Made by a program: the position numbers and the translations under genes | Assembly: GCA_021324335.1 (NCBI GenBank) | Contig: JAJPJH010000037.1 | Location: 1-41,465 of the forward strand | Source of the DNA: Gammaproteobacteria bacterium | GTDB taxonomy: Bacteria; Pseudomonadota; Gammaproteobacteria; DSM-16500 | DNA: 41,465 bases | Direction: 5' to 3' | Shown here: positions 26,562-35,406 of the stretch, piece by piece | Layout: every line of letters begins with the position of its first letter | How positions within the stretch are numbered: the first letter of the stretch is position 1 | Notes under the pieces: model-generated | Told to the model about the DNA's origin: nothing | Database searches by the model: none | Seen by the model: only the letters and a program-made list of their open reading frames with translations

Positions 26562-28043
26562 TTATCCTATGACAGTAGGCGCCAATTTCTCAGCCACTTC
26601 CGCGTCTGTTAAAGGTGCACCTAATAGGGACCCCTGCATTAGACAACAACCCAATTGCTTTAGCATTTCTAACTGCTGATCTGAATCCACCCCTGGTACC
26701 ATGAGTTGCATAGACATTTCCTTCGCGAGAAAAACCAGCGATTTTACTAATGCAACAGCACGCTCATTAGCTCCTAAATTGGCGATAACAGAGGCATCTA
26801 ATCGGAGGTAATGAACCGTAAAACTCTGCAGCAAATTCAATGGAAAAGTACCTATGCCAAAATGATCAATCGCAATTTTCACACCCATAAATAGCAACAT
26901 GTTAAAGGCTTTTTCCAACATACTCATTTCTAATTGGTTAGGATCCCCTTTAATTTCGAGTAATAACCATTCCGGTTTAAATTTCAATTCCTGCATGATT
27001 TGCGACAAGCTATAAATAAAATGGCTATTTTCGAGTTGCTTAATGGATAAAGGTATCCCTAACAATGTAGGTGAATTACTATTGTTTTGCCATGACATAA
27101 ATTGCTGAGCAGCTTTTCGCAACAGCCACTGAGAAAGACTATTTAATCGCCGTTGTTTCTCTGCTTGGCTCATTAATTCTGGCCCAGGAATTAATCCTAA
27201 TTCAACATGCTGCCAATAGGGTAAAACATCCATGCAAAGAATGGTATTATTTTGGATATTGATGACAGGTTGGTAATATAAAACCAATTCATTAAAAAGC
27301 GATTCACGATTTAATCCGCTGCATAACAAAAATTCACGTTTACCTTTTACATCTAATTTTTCTTGATAAAAATGATAAAGATGCTTCCCTCGTTCCTTGG
27401 CAAGATGTAAAGCAAATTCAGCATTTCTTAACAACGTTTGAGAGTCATGACCATCGGTGGGATAGATAACAATACCAATACAAGCAGTAATATTTAATTC
27501 ATTGCCACTAATATGAAAAGGTTTACTAAGCGATTGTAATATTCGTTGAGCAACAATAGCGGCTGTTTCTGGTTTCGCTAATTGGGTCAATAAAACAGTG
27601 AAAGTATCCTTACTAAATCGACTGACACTATCGACACGCCGAATACAGGCTGTTATTCTCGCGGCGACTTCTTGTAATAATTCATCTCCAGCTACATAGC
27701 CTAAACCATCGTTAAGGATTCTGAAGTCATCAATATCGACAAATAAGACGCCTAATGTTAAGTGGTAGCGCTCGCTCTCTTGAATGGATTGACTTAACCG
27801 ATCTTCAAATAATTGCCATCCTGCTAAATGAGTCACGGCATCGGTAACAGCGTAATGCATTTTATTTTGCAGCTCTCGGATTTCAGTGCGTAAATTGCGT
27901 TCTGATTCTTTGGCATTTTCCAAGGCTGCAAGTGTGGTAGAGAGAGTGCGTTGAGTCTGGTGATGGCCCATAAAATATACCAGCACAAGCGTCAGTAGAA
28001 GGAAAACCAGACATGCAACAATAAGAAGCTCTATCACGTTCAC
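26562..28043 (-). CDS. Degenerate GGDEF-EAL membrane protein
   Basis: A 493-residue protein with one N-terminal membrane helix (residues 4-24), a short coiled coil (about 35-62), a GGDEF domain (66-230) and an EAL domain (250-493). The cyclase signature is SKDTF (144-148) instead of GGDEF, though the inhibitory RxxD site (RRVD, 135-138) remains. In the EAL domain the EAL triplet reads MDV (271-273), the metal motif DDFGTG reads DHFGIG (393-398) and LEITES reads LEIKGD. Neither activity is likely; it may bind cyclic-di-GMP or act as a scaffold. GTG 28043 has AAGGAG close upstream; GTG 28037 is better spaced. It follows tolA after 36 bases. Confidence 0.88.
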   Translation of the reverse strand: MNVIELLIVACLVFLLLTLVLVYFMGHHQTQRTLSTTLAALENAKESERNLRTEIRELQNKMHYAVTDAVTHLAGWQLFEDRLSQSIQESERYHLTLGVLFVDIDDFRILNDGLGYVAGDELLQEVAARITACIRRVDSVSRFSKDTFTVLLTQLAKPETAAIVAQRILQSLSKPFHISGNELNITACIGIVIYPTDGHDSQTLLRNAEFALHLAKERGKHLYHFYQEKLDVKGKREFLLCSGLNRESLFNELVLYYQPVINIQNNTILCMDVLPYWQHVELGLIPGPELMSQAEKQRRLNSLSQWLLRKAAQQFMSWQNNSNSPTLLGIPLSIKQLENSHFIYSLSQIMQELKFKPEWLLLEIKGDPNQLEMSMLEKAFNMLLFMGVKIAIDHFGIGTFPLNLLQSFTVHYLRLDASVIANLGANERAVALVKSLVFLAKEMSMQLMVPGVDSDQQLEMLKQLGCCLMQGSLLGAPLTDAEVAEKLAPTVIG

Positions 28044-28079
28044 TATCTCCTTGTGGAACAGGGATATTTCAGGAAGATA

Positions 28080-28922
28080 CTATATCACATTTTCCGGCTT
28101 TACTTTTAGCACAAATTGCCGAAATGCTTCAAATGCATCCGCTTGCTGTGGCACTGGCAGCGGTGAAGATTTAAATACGGCGGCGCGGGCGGAGCTGTCT
28201 AAGGCTGGATCCCCGCTGCTTTTAGTAACTTGCACATCTAGCACCATACCACCTGGTGCGACGCGGATTAACAATTCGCAATAGCGTTTTTTATCGACTT
28301 GCGGTGGCACAATCCAGTGTTCACTAATCGCTTGCATAATTAAGGCCTTATATTTATTGACCTCACCTTGTGCTTGACGGGATTGCGTCCCTTGCACTTT
28401 AATCGCTTCATTCAATAATTGTTGGCGCAACGATTTTTCTGCCTGATCATGGAGCATTTTTTCAAATTCTGATTTTAGTTGTTGTTGTTTTATTTTCTTT
28501 TGCTTGTCATTAACTTTTTTAATGTCAGCTAATAAATCTTTCGTTAATAATTCCTGACGTTTCTTTTCTTCCAAGGCTTTTTGATCTGCTAATTTCTTTT
28601 TATCTGCTACTTTTAAGGCAATGACATCCTTCTCAACTGCTTCTTTTACAGAGACAGAAGGCTTAGGTTCGGGTTTTGGCTCTATCTTCGGCGCTGGTTT
28701 AACGACTGGCGGAAGGGGCTTAGGGAGTGGTTGTTGCTGCGGTAAGATTTTACTGTTAGGCGAATCCCCTAACACCACCGCGCTGATGACATCGTTTTTA
28801 TTCGTATTCTCAAATACAGGTAACGGCGTAGTAAAATCTAACCCGAATACCAAGAGTATAAAAATAAGAAGATGAACGCTCGCTGAAATAATCCAATATT
28901 TTCGCTGATGGGTCTTATCCAT
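28080..28922 (-). CDS. tolA: Tol-Pal energy-transducing protein TolA
   Basis: Inner-membrane protein that spans the periplasm and couples the TolQR motor to TolB-Pal. It has an N-terminal membrane anchor with SVHLLIFILLVFGL, a proline/lysine-rich and then helical charged domain (about residues 60-170), and a TonB-like C-terminal domain (YCELLIRVAPGGMVLDVQVTKSSGDPALDSSARAAV). At 280 residues it is shorter than E. coli TolA because of a shorter helical stalk. It starts 6 bases after tolR. Confidence 0.94.
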   Translation of the reverse strand: MDKTHQRKYWIISASVHLLIFILLVFGLDFTTPLPVFENTNKNDVISAVVLGDSPNSKILPQQQPLPKPLPPVVKPAPKIEPKPEPKPSVSVKEAVEKDVIALKVADKKKLADQKALEEKKRQELLTKDLLADIKKVNDKQKKIKQQQLKSEFEKMLHDQAEKSLRQQLLNEAIKVQGTQSRQAQGEVNKYKALIMQAISEHWIVPPQVDKKRYCELLIRVAPGGMVLDVQVTKSSGDPALDSSARAAVFKSSPLPVPQQADAFEAFRQFVLKVKPENVI

Positions 28923-28928
28923 ATCTCA

Positions 28929-29387
28929 TCAACTAGTCGTTTGATTCGTCGGATTAGGTTGTGTGATTAATCCTACACTTTTTGCTCCTGCTTGCTGCAG
29001 CAAGACCATGGCTTCCATCACTTTGCCATAATTCACATTCTTATCACCCCGCACTAACACCGGCCGCTGTTCGCCGCCGTTTTGTTGAGTTGAAAGCTGG
29101 GTGGTAACCAGATAAGTTAAATTGCGTGCAGTGAGGGGTTGATTCGGTTTATCAGCTAAATTTAGGTAAAAATTGCCGACCGCATCGACCGTCACAATAA
29201 GGGGCTCTTTTTTCTGTTCAGGTAAGGCAGAGGCTTGGGTCTTGGGTAATTCAACCTTCACCCCTTGTGTTAATAAAGGCGTCGTTACCATGAAAATAAT
29301 CAATAACACTAAAATAACATCAATAAAGGGGACCACATTGATGTCTGACATGAGCCGCCGTGATCCGGGTTGATGCAAATGTGCCAT
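28929..29387 (-). CDS. tolR: Tol-Pal protein TolR
   Basis: ExbD-family component of the proton-driven TolQR motor. One membrane helix contains the proton-carrying Asp (INVVPFIDVILVLLIIFMV), followed by a periplasmic domain with RPVLVRGDKNVNYGKVMEAMVLLQQAG. Length 152 residues. It lies 6 bases after tolQ. Confidence 0.96.
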   Translation of the reverse strand: MAHLHQPGSRRLMSDINVVPFIDVILVLLIIFMVTTPLLTQGVKVELPKTQASALPEQKKEPLIVTVDAVGNFYLNLADKPNQPLTARNLTYLVTTQLSTQQNGGEQRPVLVRGDKNVNYGKVMEAMVLLQQAGAKSVGLITQPNPTNQTTS

Positions 29388-29393
29388 GGTCGC

Positions 29394-30098
29394 TTACTCC
29401 ACCACTTCTAGCTTAATAGGGGTATGGGATTGGCGAATGAGGATATTGGTAAATTCTTCTTGGAAGGCATCGAAGCGGCTCATCAATTGGCCTATGGTAG
29501 TCATTAAGCGATTGTAGGCAATGACTGCTGGAATCGCCGCAAATAAGCCTAAAGCTGTCGCGATGAGGGCTTCTGCAATGCCAGGGGCGACCATGGAAAT
29601 AGTCGCTTGCTGAACATTTGCAAGCGCCCGGAAAGCTTGCATGATGCCCCAAACAGTACCGAATAAGCCGATGTAAGGGCTGGTTGAACCAATGATAGCC
29701 AAGAAAGGTAAATGCTGTTCCATTTTCTCCTGTTCGCGCATTTGGGCAGCACGCATCGCTCGCTTGGTATTATCGATCACCACCTCTAGCGGGGCATGCG
29801 TGCCAGTTGGTTTGCGGAAACGTAAAAATTCTTTAAAGCCGGAGCGAAAAATGGCTTCAGCGCCATCAATAGTCCGTTTGGGTTGACTGCTTTCAGCATA
29901 TAAACGCGATAAATCGTCACCCGACCAAAAATGGTGTTCAAACTGCTTGGTGGCTTTATTCATATCGCTTAAGTAAAAACTGCGTTGCAAAATGTAAGTC
30001 CAGGAAAAAATGGACGCGCTGATAAGAAGCAGCATCACACATTTCACCACAATACTGGCATGCCAAAAATAGCTTAATAACGTTGGATCATAATTCAC
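29394..30098 (-). CDS. tolQ: Tol-Pal protein TolQ
   Basis: ExbB/MotA-family motor protein with three membrane helices: residues 15-35, and the pair around FLAIIGSTSPYIGLFGTVWGIMQAF and GIAEALIATALGLFAAIPAVIAYN that line the proton path. Length 234 residues. It starts the tolQRA block 37 bases after ruvB. ybgC, which commonly precedes tolQ, is absent here. Confidence 0.96.
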   Translation of the reverse strand: MNYDPTLLSYFWHASIVVKCVMLLLISASIFSWTYILQRSFYLSDMNKATKQFEHHFWSGDDLSRLYAESSQPKRTIDGAEAIFRSGFKEFLRFRKPTGTHAPLEVVIDNTKRAMRAAQMREQEKMEQHLPFLAIIGSTSPYIGLFGTVWGIMQAFRALANVQQATISMVAPGIAEALIATALGLFAAIPAVIAYNRLMTTIGQLMSRFDAFQEEFTNILIRQSHTPIKLEVVE

Positions 30099-30135
30099 AG
30101 CTTTCTCTCCACTGGTAGTTAATGGTTAGTTTAGC

Positions 30136-31182
30136 CTACTCGACTCCCTCAAACAAACTCACATTCTGCGAACTTTGCAGCTTTTCAGGAGCTTTTAAGC
30201 CGAAATGCAGATAAGCATGCTTAGTCGCCATTCGTCCACGGGAGGTGCGGAGCATAAATCCTTGTTGGATTAAATAAGGCTCGATCACATCTTCTATCGT
30301 GCCTTTTTCTTCATTGATAAAGGCGGCTAAGCTTTCTAAGCCCACGGGGCCACCGTTAAATTTTTCGATCAAGGCTAATAATAGTTTTTGGTCCATGACA
30401 TCAAAACCCTGGCTGTCAACTTTTAAGAAGTCTAGCGCTTGTTTGACCACCAGTTCGGTTACTTGGCCACCTGCTTTGACCTCTGCATAATCCCGTACTC
30501 GACGCAATAAGCGGTTGGCAATACGGGGAGTACCGCGGGAACGGCGGGCTACTTCTTCAGCACCGGCTGTATCCATCGTGATATTGAGGATATAGGCGGA
30601 ACGTAGCACGATTTGGGTTAGATCAGGGACAGGATAAAACTCTAAACGCTGGACGATCCCAAAACGATCGCGCAAGGGCGAAGTTAATAAGCCCGCTCGG
30701 GTCGTAGCGCCTATCAAGGTAAAGGGGGGAATATCTAATTTGATCGAACGGGCGGCAGGCCCTTCGCCGATCATAATATCGATTTGGTAATCTTCCATGG
30801 CTGGGTATAACACTTCTTCGACCACGGGGCTGAGACGGTGAATTTCATCGATAAATAAAACATCACCTGATTGTAAATTGGTTAAAAGAGCCGCAACATC
30901 GCCTGCACGCTCTAAGACAGGACCGGAAGTCTGTTTAAGATTGACGCCTAATTCGTTAGCAATAATGTGCGCTAAAGTAGTTTTACCTAAGCCAGGTGGC
31001 CCGAAAACTAAGACATGGTCTAGGGCATCGCCACGGGCTTTGGCGGCTTGAATAAAAATGTCCATTTGTTCGCGGACTACTTTTTGACCGGCATAATCCC
31101 GTAAATACTTGGGACGCAGAGCGCGATCAATGGGGTCATTTTCTTGTTGCTCAGGGGCAATCACCCTATCAGGTTGCATCAT
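30136..31182 (-). CDS. ruvB: Holliday junction DNA helicase RuvB
   Basis: AAA+ motor that drives branch migration with RuvA. Walker [16 protein letters not shown], Walker [10 protein letters not shown], sensor 1 ATTRAG and the C-terminal winged helix ([26 protein letters not shown]) are all present. Length 348 residues. Its ATG shares one base with the ruvA stop (TAATG). Confidence 0.97.
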   Translation of the reverse strand: MMQPDRVIAPEQQENDPIDRALRPKYLRDYAGQKVVREQMDIFIQAAKARGDALDHVLVFGPPGLGKTTLAHIIANELGVNLKQTSGPVLERAGDVAALLTNLQSGDVLFIDEIHRLSPVVEEVLYPAMEDYQIDIMIGEGPAARSIKLDIPPFTLIGATTRAGLLTSPLRDRFGIVQRLEFYPVPDLTQIVLRSAYILNITMDTAGAEEVARRSRGTPRIANRLLRRVRDYAEVKAGGQVTELVVKQALDFLKVDSQGFDVMDQKLLLALIEKFNGGPVGLESLAAFINEEKGTIEDVIEPYLIQQGFMLRTSRGRMATKHAYLHFGLKAPEKLQSSQNVSLFEGVE

Positions 31183-31787
31183 TACATCATCTCCCTCAGT
31201 GCGCGGCGGATAAGTTCTTCACTGCTAGTAGTACCATCATCAATTTTAGTGACAGCGCGGTTGGCTTCTTGTTGTTTATAGCCTAACGCAATTAAAGCAG
31301 AAATAGCATCTTGTAAAATATGATGGCGGCTGGATGGTTCGTCGTTGACTAAGGTTGCTCCTTGTGAAGCTGGGGCTTGATACCAATCGGATAGTTTATC
31401 GCGCATTTCTATCACTAATCGCTCGGCGGTCTTTTTGCCTACCCCCGGGAGACGCACGAGGCCCGCGGTATCGTTATTTAAGACGCAGCGTACAAATTCG
31501 TCAGGCGCGGCACTGGATAAAATAGTCAGCCCTAAGCGAGGCCCAACACCATTCACTTTTAATAGTGTGCGAAATAAAAGCCGTTCCTCGCGAGTATAAA
31601 AACCATAGAGATGATGGGCATCTTCACGGACAACGAAATGGGTAAATAATTTAACCTCTTGGCCGATATCAGGTAACTGGTAAAAGGTGCTCATGGGAGC
31701 ATCCACTTCGTAACCGACGCCGCGCACATCGAGTAATAATTGTGGAGCTTGCTTTTCTAAAATGATACCTTGCAATTGTCCAATCAT
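31182..31787 (-). CDS. ruvA: Holliday junction DNA helicase RuvA
   Basis: Tetrameric junction-binding protein. The OB-fold N-terminus ([28 protein letters not shown]), the helix-hairpin-helix pairs ([16 protein letters not shown] and [19 protein letters not shown]) and the C-terminal domain III ([20 protein letters not shown]) are complete at 201 residues. ruvC normally lies immediately upstream; here an F-box gene intervenes. I see no LexA box in the 81-base upstream gap. Confidence 0.97.
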   Translation of the reverse strand: MIGQLQGIILEKQAPQLLLDVRGVGYEVDAPMSTFYQLPDIGQEVKLFTHFVVREDAHHLYGFYTREERLLFRTLLKVNGVGPRLGLTILSSAAPDEFVRCVLNNDTAGLVRLPGVGKKTAERLVIEMRDKLSDWYQAPASQGATLVNDEPSSRHHILQDAISALIALGYKQQEANRAVTKIDDGTTSSEELIRRALREMM

Positions 31788-31868
31788 GTGATTTTTTATC
31801 CTGAGAGATAAACTTACCTCTATAAGGTACCTGCTGGTAGGAATAATTCAAGGAAAATAGGGAAGAAT

Positions 31869-32543
31869 ATGAATAACGATGAATTAAGACAGATTTTTCG
31901 ATTCCTTTCGGTACATGAACGTGTTTTTCTTGGCAGCAGGGTTTGCAAGCAATGGCGTAGAGTGGCTAGGGAAGAGCACTTTTGGAAGGAAGAGATCGAC
32001 CCAAGCCATTGGCAGAAAATAAAAACATCGGCGATGGAATTTTTTAAACACCATCCGGAAGCTTCTAAAAATAAACCGACTCTTTACTGGGCTATTCGAG
32101 AGGATTGGAAGACTGCTTTAACCAATACGTCAGATTGTTCATTACCTAAAGAGAAAACTTTATTGTTATTTAAAGAGGCTAAAAATGCTTTTCTGTATGC
32201 CGACGCCCAAGCCATCCAGCAATATACAATTGAGAAATATGATAATAAGAATATTATTAAAAGCTATCCGCTAGTTTATAGGGTGCAGCCGGCCAAAGAG
32301 GCAAAATTAATTAAAGACACGATATCCTCCTCTCTGAGATTAATGACGGATAGAAAGGGGGAACAGTATTGTTATTGGGAAAAATTAGAGTGTTATAAAG
32401 TATCAAGTAATGAAATCCTCCACATTTATGATGTTTCTTATAAACAAGGTGAAATGACAAGTTCTATAGAAGTAATGCCTATTATTACTAAAGAATTTCA
32501 TCAAACAATAGAAAAAGAAACTTTCCGTCTTAAATCCCCTTAA
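31869..32543 (+). CDS. F-box domain protein, effector candidate
   Basis: A 224-residue protein starting with an F-box: residues 3-40 read NDELRQIFRFLSVHERV then FLGSRVCKQWRRVAREEHFW, matching the eukaryotic pattern (L..IL..L...D...S.VC+.WR.L..D..LW). F-boxes bind Skp1 and recruit SCF ubiquitin ligases, and bacteria use them as secreted host-mimicking effectors. The remaining 180 residues are unrecognised, lysine-rich and globular-looking, possibly the target-binding part. AGGGAAG precedes the ATG. It is divergent from ruvA and overlaps the 3' end of ruvC by 14 bases. Secretion is inferred, not seen. Confidence 0.8.
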   Translation: MNNDELRQIFRFLSVHERVFLGSRVCKQWRRVAREEHFWKEEIDPSHWQKIKTSAMEFFKHHPEASKNKPTLYWAIREDWKTALTNTSDCSLPKEKTLLLFKEAKNAFLYADAQAIQQYTIEKYDNKNIIKSYPLVYRVQPAKEAKLIKDTISSSLRLMTDRKGEQYCYWEKLECYKVSSNEILHIYDVSYKQGEMTSSIEVMPIITKEFHQTIEKETFRLKSP

Positions 32544-33009
32544 GCTGTTTAATATTTCTCGCATGCGCATGGCAAAGTGCCACTGCTAATGCGTCAGCTG
32601 CATCAGGCTGTAAGCGGCCAGCAAGATTGAGCAGGCGCTGGACCATAAATTGGACTTGTTCTTTTTTCGCAGCACCATGGCCGACGACCGATTTTTTCAC
32701 TTCTCGTGCAGAATATTCTGCTACGGGCATGTCAAGCGCAACGATCGCAGCACCGCGGGCTTGGCCAAGTTTTAAAGCAGAATTGGGATTTTCGTGCATA
32801 AAAATTTGTTCGATGGCAGCTTCAGTGGGGCGATAAGATTGGATGATTTGCTGCAAGCCTAAATAAAGCTGGCGTAGGCGTTCATAAGAAACGTAGGAAG
32901 TTAAATCTAAATAACCACTGGTGAGATAGACATGCCTATTACCTTCTAGACGAATGACACCGTAACCAGTACGTCGGGAGCCCGGGTCAATTCCGATGAT
33001 GATACTCAT
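32530..33009 (-). CDS. ruvC: Crossover junction endodeoxyribonuclease RuvC
   Basis: Holliday junction resolvase. Catalytic acids are visible: Asp7 in IIGIDPGSRRTGYGV, Glu in EAAIEQIF, and Asp residues in LQPDAADALAVALCHAHA. Length 159 residues. The neighbours show a disrupted yebC-ruvC-ruvA-ruvB order: accessory genes lie upstream and the F-box gene downstream, converging with a 14-base overlap. Confidence 0.96.
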   Translation of the reverse strand: MSIIIGIDPGSRRTGYGVIRLEGNRHVYLTSGYLDLTSYVSYERLRQLYLGLQQIIQSYRPTEAAIEQIFMHENPNSALKLGQARGAAIVALDMPVAEYSAREVKKSVVGHGAAKKEQVQFMVQRLLNLAGRLQPDAADALAVALCHAHARNIKQLKGI

Positions 33010-33112
33010 AACAATCGCGTCTCAGCTGAATTAAATAAAACAACATCATTATATCTATATTCTTCGGATCACCCCACTATTTTATTTGTTCCTGCTGGAG
33101 GTTCTCACCTTT

Positions 33113-33361
33113 ATGGAAATTCAACACTATCATAAAAATTATGCAATAATATTATTGAACCAACCTACAGCTATTGCTGAAGATATAAAATCAGCAAAAA
33201 ATAAAATAAAAAATAAAGAGATCTTTATAGCAAAAAAAATGCATATCGATGGTATCCAGGAAATAGTTAATGTAGATGGATATAGCATAAGCGTCACAAA
33301 AAAAGAACTTGAGACAAATAATCCAATATTTAATTATGACGCTGTAAAAAATCTAGATTAA
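33113..33361 (+). CDS. Small unrecognised protein
   Basis: An 82-residue lysine- and isoleucine-rich protein that I do not recognise. The ATG at 33113 has GGAGG upstream (11-base spacing); an open frame continues to a TTG further upstream. There is no signal peptide or membrane helix. It is in a short AT-rich accessory stretch between ruvC and a toxin-antitoxin pair. It may be a genuine small gene or a decayed fragment. Confidence 0.45.
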   Translation: MEIQHYHKNYAIILLNQPTAIAEDIKSAKNKIKNKEIFIAKKMHIDGIQEIVNVDGYSISVTKKELETNNPIFNYDAVKNLD

Positions 33362-33401
33362 GCATCACACATTTAAACTATATACATAAAAAGGAAAAAA
33401 A

Positions 33402-33416
33402 CCCGTCATTGCGAGC
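33402..33416. repeat. Fragment of dispersed intergenic repeat
   Basis: CCCGTCATTGCGAGC matches the outer end of dispersed palindromic repeats (CGTCATTGCGAGGAGC type) frequent in host-associated bacteria. Only one end is left; no matching inverted copy is found nearby. Confidence 0.3.
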
Positions 33417-33422
33417 AGTTTT

Positions 33423-33842
33423 TCAGTTTAACATCCCCAAAATTTTTGCTGCTTGATTAAGTTTATAATCAAAAGACGCAAATTGTATTGGTTCATTTCT
33501 TGACTTTTGCAAATAATGTGCGGCGGCCAAATGAACACTATCATAAGCACGCAAGGCAAAAGCTTCAGCCAATTCGGCTGCATCCTTAATAAGAAAAGGT
33601 GTAGTATTGATTTGCAGATAATTTTCCCAATCACACGAGAATTCTTGTTTTATTGTGATAACTTGTTCTTCCGTCAGCTTACCTTCCCTTTGTAAGCGGG
33701 CAAATGTTGCATAAGCTTCTACAAACGCAATGTCATGCGTCGCTACTACATCCGCTTCTTGTATCTTGGAAAGCACAGTCGAGCTAAATTCTTCCGTTAT
33801 ATAAGCTTTAACCAAAGCAGAGGTATCAAGATAAAGTATCAT
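33423..33842 (-). CDS. PIN-domain toxin, VapC-like
   Basis: A 139-residue PIN ribonuclease. Asp6 in ILYLDTSALVKAY, Glu42 in AFVEAYATFARL and Asp101 in RAYDSVHLAAAHYL are the expected metal ligands, and FASFDYKLNQAAKILG is the typical end. The ATG overlaps the antitoxin stop (ATGA). The antitoxin is of Phd/YefM rather than ribbon-helix-helix type. Confidence 0.9.
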   Translation of the reverse strand: MILYLDTSALVKAYITEEFSSTVLSKIQEADVVATHDIAFVEAYATFARLQREGKLTEEQVITIKQEFSCDWENYLQINTTPFLIKDAAELAEAFALRAYDSVHLAAAHYLQKSRNEPIQFASFDYKLNQAAKILGMLN

Positions 33843-34099
33843 TTACGGTCTTCCAAAACATGTTCAGCGGCCGTCTTCCCTTTCAACGCAGGTCTTAATT
33901 GCCCCCCTATCGGTTTTTTCCCATTCCAATGGATTCCTGTTATTGCCAATAGCGGCTTTAAATCTTTATCCACTTTCTCGATAGGTAGTAACTTCGCCAC
34001 AGGCGCTTGGTGAGACGTCACAATAATGGCTTCCCCCTCTTGGACCAGATGTAAGTATTTGGAAAGATGGTTTTTTAATTCATGGATAGAGACATACAT
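33839..34099 (-). CDS. Phd/YefM-family antitoxin
   Basis: An 86-residue antitoxin. The start VSIHELKNHLSKYLHLVQEGEAIIVTSHQAPVAKLLPI is the classic Phd/YefM DNA-binding domain; the C-terminal part (LRPALKGKTAAEHVLEDRK) would wrap the toxin. It is translationally coupled to the PIN toxin. A perfect palindrome TATAGCTATA lies 41 bases upstream (34141-34150) overlapping a TATAAT -10 on the minus strand, a likely operator. Confidence 0.88.
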   Translation of the reverse strand: MYVSIHELKNHLSKYLHLVQEGEAIIVTSHQAPVAKLLPIEKVDKDLKPLLAITGIHWNGKKPIGGQLRPALKGKTAAEHVLEDRK

Positions 34100-34140
34100 A
34101 AGTCACCCCGCACTAAAAAATGGCCATATTATTCTCCATT

Positions 34141-34155
34141 TATAGCTATATTATA
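34141..34155 (-). promoter_or_regulatory. Probable -10 and operator of PIN/Phd pair
   Basis: TATAAT (34150-34155, minus strand) abuts the palindrome TATAGCTATA (34141-34150). No good -35 is found. Position 41-56 bases before the antitoxin ATG suits autoregulation. Confidence 0.4.
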
Positions 34156-34177
34156 ACACATATTAGGGAAATTATGG

Positions 34178-35377
34178 CTACATATTAAAGGACTGAGGCA
34201 TAGTATCAAATTTTTTACTCGTAGCATAAGGTGTATTTACTTCTCTCCTCAAATTTTTTGGCATTAATAAATAAGGATTAGACGAATGACCTTTTTCTTG
34301 GCGAGGAACGTCAATTGCTTTCACTTCAGAAGCAATAACAATCTGAGGATCTTGAGTAACAGGTGGAGATTCTTGCAGAGATTCTTGTTGCTTCTGCTGC
34401 AATATTGATAAATGCCGATTATATGAATGAGTAGGATTATTATTAATAACTGATTTCTCAGTATTATCAGTACTATTGACAGACTTAAATTTATCTATAA
34501 AACGCCCCATACGTGAAAAAAGACCTCCTATTATACCTGCACAAGTCGCTACAACTAACGTCGCTGCAGCAATGCCCATAATTCCTGCAAAAAGATAGGG
34601 CTGCGTCATCACAATTGCTGCAACGATGACTAGACCTACAATAACACCCACCCCTATTCCTGTGCACGCGCCTCGATATTCATGAAATTTATCTTTTGCA
34701 TAAGTTGATCGAATAAAATTAATTGTTTTAGATGAATAATCTGCTATTGAAGTTAACGAGCTTGTAAAACTAATGACAAATATTGCGCCGGCAATCCAAG
34801 CAGGTAAGGCTGCACCACCCGTTACAAAAGTAGTGATACCCATAATAGATATGCCCGCTGTTAATGCAGTAGCAACCAAAAAAATCCCAAGTGCTGCACC
34901 AATAAAAACCGTAATTCCCATCGCCCATCTTTCGTTTTTTGGCCGCGTATCATCTATGCAACTACCAATACGATTTCCTATGCCACCAAAGCTACTAATC
35001 GTATTTAAAGTAAATACTGCATTCGCTAAGCCGTATAATATTCCCGTAAACGGCATAGCCACTTTCAACACAGCCATTAAAACCGCAGCACCTATACCCA
35101 TAAGCGTGCCTACTAGCGTGCCAATACGTTCAGCTTTTCCAGATGATTTTTTAAAATTATCGAAATTTCTTCCAATATAAGTTGCCCCGGAGAGCATACC
35201 TCCAACAAAAGCTGGAGCTATCATCAAATCAAAAAACCATTCATCTAATAAGAGAGCGTCTGCATCAACTATAAAAAGATAAAGGAGCAAAAGCAGAGAA
35301 ATGGGAATAGCAAATAACATCGCCCGCTGATAATGATCAAATCTCTTAAATCTCAACCAAATAACTTTAATAAACAT
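34178..35377 (-). CDS. Multi-pass membrane protein with hydrophilic tail
   Basis: I do not recognise a family. From ATG 35377 it has 399 residues: a basic N-terminus (WLRFKRFDHYQR), about eight hydrophobic segments (around 20-37, 52-68, 85-105, 108-125, 153-174, 190-207, 237-257, 262-288; several Gly/Ala-rich) and a 100-residue polar, Q/S/P-rich tail (SILQQKQQESLQESPPVTQ). It lies divergent from phoB behind a Pho-box promoter, so expression under phosphate limitation or another PhoB signal is predicted. It may be a transporter-like protein or a membrane-active secreted protein; neither is shown. A TTG two codons earlier is an alternative start. Confidence 0.7.
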   Translation of the reverse strand: MFIKVIWLRFKRFDHYQRAMLFAIPISLLLLLYLFIVDADALLLDEWFFDLMIAPAFVGGMLSGATYIGRNFDNFKKSSGKAERIGTLVGTLMGIGAAVLMAVLKVAMPFTGILYGLANAVFTLNTISSFGGIGNRIGSCIDDTRPKNERWAMGITVFIGAALGIFLVATALTAGISIMGITTFVTGGAALPAWIAGAIFVISFTSSLTSIADYSSKTINFIRSTYAKDKFHEYRGACTGIGVGVIVGLVIVAAIVMTQPYLFAGIMGIAAATLVVATCAGIIGGLFSRMGRFIDKFKSVNSTDNTEKSVINNNPTHSYNRHLSILQQKQQESLQESPPVTQDPQIVIASEVKAIDVPRQEKGHSSNPYLLMPKNLRREVNTPYATSKKFDTMPQSFNM

Positions 35378-35406
35378 TTTCAAATTCTCATTATATTGGT
35401 GAGCAT

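Noticed and set aside
31788..31868. SOS (LexA) box upstream of ruvA
   Set aside because: No CTG-N10-CAG element is present in the gap, so SOS control as in E. coli cannot be claimed.
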